The position numbers and the translations under genes were made by a program. Source: Deltaproteobacteria bacterium (lineage in GTDB: Bacteria > Desulfobacterota > Desulfobacteria > Desulfobacterales > JAFDCJ01). Taken from it: a stretch of 8,380 nt of DNA. Positions within the stretch are counted from its first letter, which is position 1; each line of letters starts with the position of its first letter. Below are positions 1-6,908 of the stretch, in pieces. The notes beneath the pieces were generated by a model that saw only the letters and a list, made by a program, of their open reading frames with translations, did not search any database and was not told the DNA's origin. Location of the stretch: contig JAJRVC010000161.1 in NCBI GenBank assembly GCA_024277475.1, positions 1 through 8,380 of the forward strand, written 5' to 3'.

Positions 1-1
1 G

Positions 2-658
2 GCAGAGAATGAAGCATTGGTGTCTGGGCTGGCTGTGGCCGGAAATTTCTTTCCCGATGGACAGAGATTTGTCTATTCCCAATTTACCTGGCCATCAGAC
101 ACCAGTGGTCATGATGCGATCTACATATTTGATCTGCGGGATAGCAGTTCCGTTCAAATCTCTCCTCCCAATATTGCCAATTGGAATCCACGGGTTTCAC
201 CGGATGGGAATACAGTTGTTTATGTGCAATTTTATTTTGATCAGTTTGGTCTGAGTGGTTCTCAACTGTACCTGATGAATTTGGTCGGAAGTAATAGGCA
301 AGCTCTTACACCTGGTGAACAAGGATTATGGGCATATCAAGGTAGATTTTCCCCGCAAGGGAAGAAAATCTTTTTTATTATGAACGATCCTCGTGGACAT
401 ATTTACGATCTTCATTGGGTGGATCCGATTTCAATGGGAATTACACTCATCACCACAAACAATTTAAAAAACACCGCTAATCCATTCCCCGATACTTTAG
501 GAACAAAAATATATTTTCGATGCGGAGGCGGCGTCGACCCGGATGAAAATTCAGAAATAATGGCAGTTAATATTGATGGAACCGGTTTCAGGCAGTTAAC
601 AAACAATCATTTCAGGGAAGATATGCCGGTCGTTGGTGTGGTTGAATTCCTGGAATAG
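2..658 (+). CDS. PD40/TolB-like beta-propeller protein, 3' part (5' end outside window)
   Basis: The frame is open from the left edge, so the true start lies outside; the TTG at 17 is only an internal codon. Of 218 visible residues, several match WD40-like PD40 blades: FPDGQRFVYS (about visible residue 17), RVSPDGNTVVYV (64), RFSPQGKKIFFI (115), and a closing NIDGTGFRQLT (190). The pattern 'x-SPDG-xx-hhY/F' followed by a strand giving units such as LYLMNLVGSNRQALT is that of TolB-type six-bladed propellers. Many relatives are periplasmic or surface lipoproteins; the signal sequence would lie in the missing part. No enzymatic residues are recognisable, and a role in binding or scaffolding is only a guess. 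It ends at TAG 656-658, followed by about 800 bases without an intact gene. The family call is good; the exact function is unknown. Confidence 0.85.
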   Translation, partial: AENEALVSGLAVAGNFFPDGQRFVYSQFTWPSDTSGHDAIYIFDLRDSSSVQISPPNIANWNPRVSPDGNTVVYVQFYFDQFGLSGSQLYLMNLVGSNRQALTPGEQGLWAYQGRFSPQGKKIFFIMNDPRGHIYDLHWVDPISMGITLITTNNLKNTANPFPDTLGTKIYFRCGGGVDPDENSEIMAVNIDGTGFRQLTNNHFREDMPVVGVVEFLE

Positions 659-985
659 CAGCGATATAAATTGTCACTGAATTTAATCAGCGTTGGACCG
701 CCAGGGACATGTGCATGACAGCGTTTATTTTTTAATCAAAGATTTTTATGCTCGCTAACTTGACGAAACGACCGGACCGAATAGCCCCCTTCGACAAGCG
801 GTCGATGGAGCTCACGCTGAAGGCGCAGGGGGCTTCGCGCATTTAGACAAGATATCAGTGCGTAACATAAGTTACGAAACACTTTCGTACACTTCGGGGC
901 GAAAGCAGGTTGTCTTAGACAGAGTAAATCGACAATCCCGGCCGACCGGGAGTTGAATAAGCCCCCGAAAGGGGCTGAATATCAT
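659..985. other. Gene-free spacer with clustered inverted repeats
   Basis: No convincing reading frame is present. The left part (659-782) shows nothing I can name. From 783 to 976 there are closely packed inverted repeats: AGCCCCCT (783-790) with AGGGGGCT (827-834), enclosing TCGAC/GTCGA (791-795/801-805); AGACAA (845-850) with TTGTCT (910-915); CGTAAC/GTTACG (861-866/871-876, loop ATAA); CTTTCG/CGAAAG (882-887/900-905); TCCCGG/CCGGGA (936-941/946-951, loop CCGA), extended by CAA/TTG across one bulged base; and AGCCCC/GGGGCT (960-965/971-976, loop CGAAA). This could be a structured RNA or remains of palindromic elements. I recognise no known RNA family. The last hairpin resembles a terminator stem but lacks a T-tract. 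Confidence 0.5.
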
Positions 986-986
986 C

Positions 987-1107
987 CGCTAACCAAAAAG
1001 GAGGTCGTTATGGTAGGCATTGTTGGTTGCGGGGCCTACATCCCCCGGCGCCGGATACAGGTAGAGGAAATATCCAAAACCTGGGGAACCGATGCCCGGG
1101 CATTGAA
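987..1107 (+). repeat. Direct repeat copy 1 (HMG-CoA synthase leader plus 5' coding end)
   Basis: This 121-base segment aligns without gaps to 7163-7283 (offset 6176). I count 10 mismatches, about 92% identity. The first 55 bases, covering the untranslated leader, the ribosome-binding site and the first codons, are identical. Outside the segment the flanks are unrelated on the left. Confidence 0.9.
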
Positions 1108-1114
1108 CTGGTAA
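1010..1114 (+). pseudogene. Truncated 5' fragment of an archaeal-type HMG-CoA synthase gene
   Basis: The frame encodes 34 residues and stops at TAA 1112-1114. It begins MVGIVGCGAYIPRRR and matches the first 33 codons of the intact gene at 7186 apart from Y7C, H14R, G30R and a change at its end (N33 for K). It keeps the same ribosome-binding site (AAGGAGG, 998-1004). A full enzyme has about 350 residues, so the catalytic Glu, Cys and His are all missing and the product cannot be active. Homology ends abruptly after TTGAA (1103-1107). The following GGTAAAACCC (1110-1119) also occurs in the intact gene at 7440-7449, which would fit an internal deletion of about 155 bases, though ten bases could match by chance. 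Translation is possible, but I treat this as a gene remnant. Confidence 0.85.
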
Positions 1115-1467
1115 AACCCTTAATTTTTCCGCCACCCAAAGTAGTGGTTTATGCAGATTAATTAATTACAAACTCAGCTTGCGCGTAAACGCGATGACAC
1201 TAAAATCAATTAAATTTTTCTCGTAATCATAATGACAACAATTTCTTCCAGCTTTTTGCTGCTACTCAGCCCTGGATCGGCAGGTGACTGCGTTGTAATC
1301 ATTCGGGCGTTTTCAGCGATGAAATTGCCGCAGATGTCGGTCGAGTTAGCAAAATTTGCTCGGTTTTTGGTCAAAAGCCGCAATTCGGCGCTAAATCATA
1401 AGAAAATTCAATTTACTCTGTACGCGTTTATGCGAAAGGAGAATACAAACTCCTTAAACGGTGCATT
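1115..1467. other. Spacer without a supported gene
   Basis: The stretch between the HMG-CoA synthase fragment and the lipoprotein gene holds no gene I can support. A 79-codon open frame (1232-1471) overlaps the next start by ATGA but has no ribosome-binding site and no recognisable protein character. Just before the lipoprotein gene, AAGGAG (1436-1441) and CTCCTT (1450-1455) form a perfect 6-bp inverted repeat with an 8-base loop, so the only Shine-Dalgarno-like sequence here could be hidden in a hairpin. It lies about 26 bases from the ATG, too far for normal use. Confidence 0.4.
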
Positions 1468-2556
1468 ATGATTCGATTTATTAATTTACTGTTATGCATA
1501 GTATTGTTGTTGCTTTTCAATTGCAAAAAAAATTCATCCGGCATAAGCACTCAAAATCAAGTAGGTGAATGGCAATCATTGGGTTTAGAAGAAAAGCTGG
1601 TCAATGACCTTGTCTTGATTAACGATTACCTCTATGCCTGTGCCGGAAGAGATGGATTGTATCGATTAAACCGATACACATCAAATGCGCAATGGGAGTA
1701 TCTCGGATTTGCTGACGGGGATCTTTACCGGCAGTTGGACTATGGAGTGACAACGCTTCTCTATTTGCCTGCTACAAACGAATTGCTTCTCGGGGTTAAC
1801 ACCCACCGCGATACAGCAGAAATAGGAGTTTTTCGCTCAAGTGATTTCGGGCAGACCTGGATACCCTCCGATAGTGGCATACGAACTCAAAGCCACCCCA
1901 AAAGTAGTCAAATCCATTTTTTGTGCAGAGATCCCAACTTCTCGAATGTGGTATTTGCAGGTCTTTCTTCGACCATATACAAGAGCACAAACAATGGTGA
2001 TACCTGGAACAAGGTATATGGTATCAGAGAGGCGGGGGGATTAGGAATAAATGTCATTCGATTTTCTTTGGCCAATCCGAATGAAGTGTGGGCTGGCGGT
2101 GAAACCTCACGCTTTGCTCCAATACTACTCCATTCGAGCGATTACGGTAACACATGGACGAACTTCTTCTTTCCGTTAGATATTGGGCCGTATTGGCGTG
2201 ACAATGTTGTGTACGACATTAAAATAAATTCCGTCACTGACAACATCCTGTATTTCGGTATGTTAGGCGTGATTGTAAAAACAACCGATAAAGCCCAGAC
2301 GTTTCAAAGAATTTTAGGTTGGGAAGATGGAATTTATCGACATTGGCGGCTGGCGCTCAACCCGGAAAATCCTCAGGAATTGTTAGCTACCGGCTCATAT
2401 CTTTATCGAACCCCAGATGGCGGTCATACCTGGCAAAAGGTCTCCCCGCCGGATGACCGAAATGAATTGTATGCACTGACAGTTGATTGGCAACAAAGAG
2501 TGCTCTACGTGAGCGCCTCGAGTCCCGGCAACGGGGTTTATAAACTTACTTTCTAA
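1468..2556 (+). CDS. Putative lipoprotein with Asp-box (BNR/sortilin-like) beta-propeller repeats
   Basis: The 362-residue product begins with a short basic end and a hydrophobic run (residues 5-17) followed by FNCKK, so Cys19 may be the lipidated residue. The lipobox (LFNC) is not canonical because position -1 is Asn rather than a small residue. Five Asp-box-like motifs follow at about 50-residue spacing: SSDFGQTW (124-131), STNNGDTW (173-180), SSDYGNTW (223-230), TTDKAQTF (272-279, degenerate) and TPDGGHTW (315-322). These mark a propeller of the sialidase/Vps10/BNR type. I see no sialidase active-site arginine set, so an enzymatic role is unsupported; a surface binding or structural role is an inference. 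The ATG at 1468 is chosen because it directly precedes the signal sequence; no good ribosome-binding site is next to it. The stop is TAA 2554-2556. Confidence 0.85.
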   Translation: MIRFINLLLCIVLLLLFNCKKNSSGISTQNQVGEWQSLGLEEKLVNDLVLINDYLYACAGRDGLYRLNRYTSNAQWEYLGFADGDLYRQLDYGVTTLLYLPATNELLLGVNTHRDTAEIGVFRSSDFGQTWIPSDSGIRTQSHPKSSQIHFLCRDPNFSNVVFAGLSSTIYKSTNNGDTWNKVYGIREAGGLGINVIRFSLANPNEVWAGGETSRFAPILLHSSDYGNTWTNFFFPLDIGPYWRDNVVYDIKINSVTDNILYFGMLGVIVKTTDKAQTFQRILGWEDGIYRHWRLALNPENPQELLATGSYLYRTPDGGHTWQKVSPPDDRNELYALTVDWQQRVLYVSASSPGNGVYKLTF

Positions 2557-2632
2557 CGGCAGGGAGAACGAATAAATGAAGACCAATAATATTCACCAAA
2601 GGTTACCGCCTATTTAGCATAATCTGAAAAAC

Positions 2633-2714
2633 AAAAGCCCTCGAGGGTTCGCTCCAACAACTCACTCCGGTAAGAGATGGTATTGAAGGATATAAGCACC
2701 TTCAAGGGCTTTTT
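2633..2714 (+). terminator. Terminator-like long stem with T-tract after the lipoprotein gene
   Basis: AAAAGCCCT (2633-2641) pairs perfectly with AGGGCTTTT (2705-2713), and after one mismatch GAGGGT (2643-2648) pairs with ACCTTC (2698-2703, one G-U pair). The 3' arm ends in TTTTT, as in a Rho-independent terminator, and the A-run on the 5' side would serve the opposite strand too. The apical part is unusually long (about 49 bases). Within it, TTGAAGG (2683-2689) can pair with CCTTCAA (2699-2705), which competes with the long stem. A simple terminator is the plainest reading; an attenuator or small RNA is possible. Confidence 0.55.
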
Positions 2715-2776
2715 ATAATCAAAGTATAATAATGTTTTATGACCGTTGTTTTTGTCGGTAGCATGTCCCCCATTGG

Positions 2777-2825
2777 GGAATTCATCGACTGCGTCGATGC
2801 AGCATCAACGCAGTCGATGAATTCC
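2777..2825. repeat. 49-base near-perfect palindrome
   Basis: The 18-base arm GGAATTCATCGACTGCGT (2777-2794) is matched exactly by its reverse complement at 2808-2825. Inside, after one mismatched pair, GATG (2796-2799) pairs with CATC (2803-2806) around a 3-base loop, giving 22 of 23 pairs. ATT (2772-2774) and AAT (2826-2828) extend it past two extra G's on the left. There is no T-tract, so it is not a normal terminator. It could be a palindromic dispersed element or a protein-binding site. Confidence 0.85.
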
Positions 2826-2941
2826 AATACAATTGAATCAGAAGCAACACAAAACCAACAAAAACAATCGTCATACAGCAATAGTCATTAGTTTCGTGGG
2901 TTTTGTCCATTCTGAATCGAAGACACTGGTATTTACCCGGA

Positions 2942-2983
2942 ATTAATGCAACATCTTGTGTTTTACCAGGTGTTGCATTTAAT
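2942..2983. repeat. Imperfect inverted repeat (hairpin)
   Basis: ATTAATGCAACATCTTG (2942-2958) is largely complementary to CAGGTGTTGCATTTAAT (2967-2983), with TGCAACA/TGTTGCA exact and one bulged base in the flanking ATTAA/TTTAAT. Its role is unknown. Confidence 0.5.
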
Positions 2984-3103
2984 CGTTTCATAAAGATTTG
3001 CGGCTTGCAACCCTTTATTTATTGCACATACAGGGTTTCGACGTTTTGCAAAAGGCACGAAACTAATAAATAGTCGCAAAAAAAAAGAAAAGATTTTAAA
3101 AAT

Positions 3104-3109
3104 AAGGAG
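3104..3109 (+). promoter_or_regulatory. Ribosome-binding site of the protease gene
   Basis: AAGGAG lies seven bases before the ATG at 3117 and fixes that start; the signal sequence follows directly. Confidence 0.8.
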
Positions 3110-3116
3110 AAGGCTC

Positions 3117-6074
3117 ATGAACTTGAGAAAATATTTTGAAACACTGCCGAAAAACGGGCTTTTAATCGCAGTGACACTTCTTCTGGTAACATCACATATT
3201 TTTGGACAGCTTCATCAATTTATGCTCCAGGGTAGAGAATATCGCCAGGAAGAAGGAAAATGGTACACCTTCGTTGAAGGCCGGAAGGGGGACCAGATCA
3301 TTCCCCAGAGACTGATTGTAAGACTGAAAGACAGGGGTTTCATGGAGAGTTTTGACTTTCAGAGATTAAACATCAGCGGCGTTTCCCTGGGGAGCCCCCG
3401 GTTCCTTGGGGGATTCTATGTTCTGAGCATCGCACCGGAGCGCGATCCTTTCCAAATCGCATTCATATTACAGAGAAGCGACCTTTTTGATATTCTTGAG
3501 TTTGACGCACTCGGGCAACGTTGTGATACTCCCAATGATCCTCAGTATTCTCAGCAATGGAACCTCCCCCATATTCAGATGCCGCAAGCATGGGATATTA
3601 AAACCGGAAACAGTTCCATCATCCTTGGAATTATCGACAGTGGCATTCGATATACCCACGAAGACCTGGATGGAAATACCTGGGTGAATCCATTAGAAGA
3701 TCAGAATGGCAATGGAAAACCCGATTTCTCACCGGTAAGTCAAGGAGGTGATTTAGATGGAATCGATAATGACGGCAATAGCTTTGTTGATGATCTGATC
3801 GGGTGGGATTTTGCTGGCGGGGGAAACAGCCCACAGCCACCTTATCAACCGGATAATAACCCAGATGATACAGATGGACATGGAACGAATGTGGCCGGAG
3901 TTTCTTCGGCTCAAACCAACAACTACGAAAATGGTGCCTATAAAGGTATTGCGGGAGTGGCAGGCGGATGGGGAAATCAAAAAGGAGTAAGCTTGATTGT
4001 GTTAAGAGACGGAGGTTTTGAACCCATTCATTCTCTAACTGCACAAGCAATCGAGTATGCGGCTGAAAACGGAGCAAGAGTGATTAATATAAGTTCTGGC
4101 TTTGCAACAGATTATACTAACATCAGAACCTCCGTAAATTTAGCCGTAAATACTTACGGGGTTGTTGTCTGTGCCTCCGCTGGGAACAATGGAAATGATC
4201 CTGATCCGAGCATACGCTACCCCGCAAGATATTCCAATACGGTTGCAGTCGGAGCAACTGACCAAAACGATAATCGGCGCGACTACAGCGCCTATGGACC
4301 TGAGATAAATGTGGTTGCCCCCGATGGGGTTCCAACCACGACAATGGCGGGTGGATATACATTTAATGTCACTGGCACGTCTTTTTCGGCGCCCCATGTA
4401 GCAGGTCTTGCTGGTCTCATAAGAAGTATAAATCCGGATTTATCTAATTCTCAAACAGTAACTATAATGGAGAATAGCGCGGTAGATTTAGGCGATCCAG
4501 GATTCGATAACTTTTATGGTCATGGTAGAATAGATGCATTTGAGGCATTGAAACAAACCCCAACCTGGAACAATGTAATTCAGAATGATTTTTATGGAGA
4601 TGATGACGGCTTCATTCAATACGAATCCAACAACTTCAACTCTCCCTATACCATACCGAATTATTATTGGCAGCAAGAAGTCTCTGCTATAAATCAGAAT
4701 AACAACGGAATAGATTTCATATTTTCACACTGGAGTGACGGGATTAAACAAAAATACAGGCAATTGCCATTACAGAATAATGGAAATTATACGGCATTTT
4801 TTACCGGTCATATGAAAAGCCTGAGCCCCACCGCCCTCACCCACAACGGCGGGCGCAAGGTGTGGACAACGTCTTATTGGGACGGAGAAACCGGCCCCGG
4901 CTACCGGGTGGTGTATGAAGACAATGGTGATATATATTATACCGAATACCTCTTTCAATCTTTTCCTTCTCCCGGTTTTTATTACTGGTCAGATGAAGTC
5001 TTATTAAGCGACGGAAGCGGTAACAACAAAAACCCTTCGATTACCGCCAATGTGAGAGACCATGTTTGTGTTGTCTGGCAGCAATACGATCCTTCTTTGA
5101 ACAAGTACCACATCAAATATAGGGAGGCGTATTTAAGCAATTGGAACTCACCGGTAACGATTTCTACCACCACCACTGCTTCTGAGCCGCAGCCGGTGGT
5201 TGGAAGCACCTACTGGTCTATTTTCCCTCCTCCCTATTATCTTTATTCCTGGCATTTTGTCTGGAACAACGGGAGCGGCCTTAAATACGCTCTTGCTGAC
5301 CAAAGTGGCGTCTCTTATATTGTTGACATCGAAGGAACAGACGCCAACTGCCGTAATCCCAGTATTACCGATAATTGGTATAGTACCATTGGGATTACCT
5401 GGGATCGGAACGGAACCGTATATTATCAAGAGGTGCAATATGGTTCTCCCGGAGATCCTTATAACCCGATTGGTTCTCCGGTTAATCTTTCCTGTGGCAT
5501 TGTTGGCAGCGAAACACCTTGCATTTCTCAGGCTTATTATAATGCCAACATTATGATGCTGACCTGGACAGCAAAATACGAATTTGAGACTTGCAATGCG
5601 GGAGAAAAGTTAGCCAATACCCCCACAGAAGCGGTAGGTAATAAAATCATTGTTGCCCGGAGAAAAGACGAAAACGGCCAATGGGGCAAACCTCGCTATA
5701 TTCAATATGGTTCCAACAAAGAGAATATTATTCCTTCTGTGGGCTATAACGACATCTGGCCAGACCCCTATTTTCATGTTATTTGGGAAGTTCAGAATGA
5801 AAACAAATTGGCGAAGTTAGACTATCTGGAAGGCCAGGGTTGGGACCCCAACAGCCAGGCACAAATATTCACCGGTACCGGGATAAAGACGCCATCGATG
5901 AGCAGTATCGGCGCTTCCGGCGCTTCGGCAGTTTGGGCGGTGAATAGCGCCTCGCCGTTTGATATCGTTCATCAAACGATTACTCCAACTACCGAGAGTT
6001 TAGAGCAAACTTCCGGAACTGATGTCTTCCGGGAAGGGATCATTCATCTTTCCCAAATCAATCCGCTTCTGTAA
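3117..6074 (+). CDS. Secreted subtilisin-like serine protease (S8), cut short by an in-frame stop
   Basis: The 985-residue product has a signal sequence (hydrophobic residues 14-26, probable cleavage near Gly30). A propeptide-like part follows (about 50-130, containing PQRLIVRLKD). The S8 catalytic domain covers about 145-480: Asp174 in GIIDSG, His255 in DGHGTN, oxyanion Asn357 in SAGNNG, and Ser422 in GTSFSAPHVAG. All key residues are present. An Asp/Asn-rich insert (about 194-226) between Asp174 and His255 looks like the calcium-binding insertion common in related proteases. Residues about 490-985 are rich in Tyr/Trp and repeat a 'hhVW...' strand pattern (VCVVWQQ 650, HFVWNN 713, GITWDRN 759, HVIWEV 887, SAVWAV 937), suggesting a propeller-like region. 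The protein would be exported to degrade proteins outside the cell. The frame continues after TAA 6072-6074 into a sorting domain, so this is probably the larger part of a broken gene. Confidence 0.92.
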   Translation: MNLRKYFETLPKNGLLIAVTLLLVTSHIFGQLHQFMLQGREYRQEEGKWYTFVEGRKGDQIIPQRLIVRLKDRGFMESFDFQRLNISGVSLGSPRFLGGFYVLSIAPERDPFQIAFILQRSDLFDILEFDALGQRCDTPNDPQYSQQWNLPHIQMPQAWDIKTGNSSIILGIIDSGIRYTHEDLDGNTWVNPLEDQNGNGKPDFSPVSQGGDLDGIDNDGNSFVDDLIGWDFAGGGNSPQPPYQPDNNPDDTDGHGTNVAGVSSAQTNNYENGAYKGIAGVAGGWGNQKGVSLIVLRDGGFEPIHSLTAQAIEYAAENGARVINISSGFATDYTNIRTSVNLAVNTYGVVVCASAGNNGNDPDPSIRYPARYSNTVAVGATDQNDNRRDYSAYGPEINVVAPDGVPTTTMAGGYTFNVTGTSFSAPHVAGLAGLIRSINPDLSNSQTVTIMENSAVDLGDPGFDNFYGHGRIDAFEALKQTPTWNNVIQNDFYGDDDGFIQYESNNFNSPYTIPNYYWQQEVSAINQNNNGIDFIFSHWSDGIKQKYRQLPLQNNGNYTAFFTGHMKSLSPTALTHNGGRKVWTTSYWDGETGPGYRVVYEDNGDIYYTEYLFQSFPSPGFYYWSDEVLLSDGSGNNKNPSITANVRDHVCVVWQQYDPSLNKYHIKYREAYLSNWNSPVTISTTTTASEPQPVVGSTYWSIFPPPYYLYSWHFVWNNGSGLKYALADQSGVSYIVDIEGTDANCRNPSITDNWYSTIGITWDRNGTVYYQEVQYGSPGDPYNPIGSPVNLSCGIVGSETPCISQAYYNANIMMLTWTAKYEFETCNAGEKLANTPTEAVGNKIIVARRKDENGQWGKPRYIQYGSNKENIIPSVGYNDIWPDPYFHVIWEVQNENKLAKLDYLEGQGWDPNSQAQIFTGTGIKTPSMSSIGASGASAVWAVNSASPFDIVHQTITPTTESLEQTSGTDVFREGIIHLSQINPLL

Positions 6075-6268
6075 GGTATTTTGGTTGTTGAATTAGAACA
6101 GATTGAGGATATTGTGCAAAACAAGACCATCCCCTTTGCCCCGGTTTCCCGGGAAGCATTTACGTTTATGGGCAGCGATTATTTTACACCCGTTACCAAT
6201 TCCACCCAATTTAAGTTAAAGGTGAATCTCCGGGGAATCGGCGTTGAAGTTCCGGGTTTGAACAACCG

Positions 6269-6298
6269 CTCTAATTGGGAGATCTCTAATTGGGAGAT
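6269..6298 (+). repeat. 15-base perfect tandem duplication
   Basis: CTCTAATTGGGAGAT occurs twice head to tail (6269-6283, 6284-6298), giving SNWEISNWEI in the protein. The length is a multiple of three, so the frame is kept. The perfect identity suggests a recent slip. Confidence 0.9.
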
Positions 6299-6884
6299 AT
6301 TCAGAGCAGTACTGAAAACAGCGCCGGTAAAGGCCAGATCAGACACTGGGAATGATATTCCCCGGGAAAATCCCCCACACATTCTAAAGCAATTTGAATG
6401 GGAAGAACTATTGCCGCTTATCAAATCCAAAGATTTTTACATCGAAAAAGAATATGTGGTTAATGTGGGCGATTGGGTTGGAAGTTCGATCTACATCGAT
6501 ATGGAACTGCTCAACAATCTACCGGTTGAACCGGCCTTTGCCGAAGAAATCCATTTGAATGATCTTTCCGGGAATAACATCGAGAACGGTTCTTTGCTAA
6601 CCAAGTTAGAAAGCGGTATGTCTGACAATAGCGAAGTTATCCGCGATTACGCTCTCTACCCCGCTTACCCTAATCCGTTCAACCCCAGCACCATAATTGC
6701 TTTTGACCTACCCGAAACTCAACATGTTAAGTTGGAGATTTTTGACATCTCGGGCCGGAAAGTACGAACATTGGTGGATCAAATTGTAAATTCCGGGCGG
6801 CATCAAGTAACCTGGGAAGGTCGAAATGAGACCGGCATGTTGGTATCTTCGGGAGTATATGTGTATCGCATTCAGGCAGGGAAC

Positions 6885-6908
6885 CCTTCGACCGGCTCAG
6901 GACAAGTT
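6885..6908 (+). repeat. Short dispersed-repeat-like insertion within the sorting domain
   Basis: Twenty-four bases around CCTTCGACCGGCTCAGG encode PSTGSGQV between RIQAGN and FVQSRKL. In this domain family the chain normally runs straight from the GVYxYR-x-AG strand to a final FxxSRKxxxLR strand. The imperfectly palindromic 'CCTTCGAC...GCTCAGG' type is, to my knowledge, a common small dispersed repeat in several uncultured bacterial genomes. A nine-base part (CCCTTCGAC) also occurs at 787-795. The insert keeps the frame. Calling it an inserted repeat is an inference. Confidence 0.5.

Larger units (their letters stand above)
2557..3116. other. 560-base intergenic region rich in inverted repeats
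   Basis: No convincing gene is present. In order it contains a terminator-like stem (2633-2713), a 49-base palindrome (2777-2825), an imperfect hairpin (2942-2983), and two overlapping, mutually exclusive 6-bp stems upstream of the protease gene: AACCCT/AGGGTT (3009-3014/3032-3037) and GTTTCG/CGAAAC (3035-3040/3058-3063), the latter enclosing TTTTGCAAAA (3044-3053). The last part is A-rich and carries the protease ribosome-binding site. I could not identify a promoter with confidence. Confidence 0.5.

Noticed and set aside
1232..1471. 79-codon open frame whose stop overlaps the lipoprotein start (ATGA)
   Set aside because: The overlap looks like translational coupling, but there is no ribosome-binding site, no recognisable domain and no coding-like composition. 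I treat it as a chance frame.
2576..2617. 13-codon frame following a purine-rich AGGGAG after the lipoprotein gene
   Set aside because: It is too short to assess, the spacing to the purine run is long, and no known leader peptide is recognised.
2643..2665. GGTTCGCTCC resembling a tRNA T-arm
   Set aside because: No acceptor, D-arm or anticodon stem can be built around it. It is part of the terminator-like structure.
2782..2991. 69-codon minus-strand frame with a hydrophobic stretch
   Set aside because: It runs into the 49-base palindrome, has no ribosome-binding site, and its apparent membrane segment comes from an A/C-rich spacer on the plus strand.
3631..4077. 148-codon minus-strand frame inside the protease
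   Set aside because: It is a shadow of the S8 catalytic domain and shows no protein family features of its own.
6072..6074. Reassigned stop codon as the reason for the split protease
   Set aside because: TAA ends the lipoprotein and HMG-CoA synthase genes at sensible places, and known bacterial reassignments affect TGA, not TAA.
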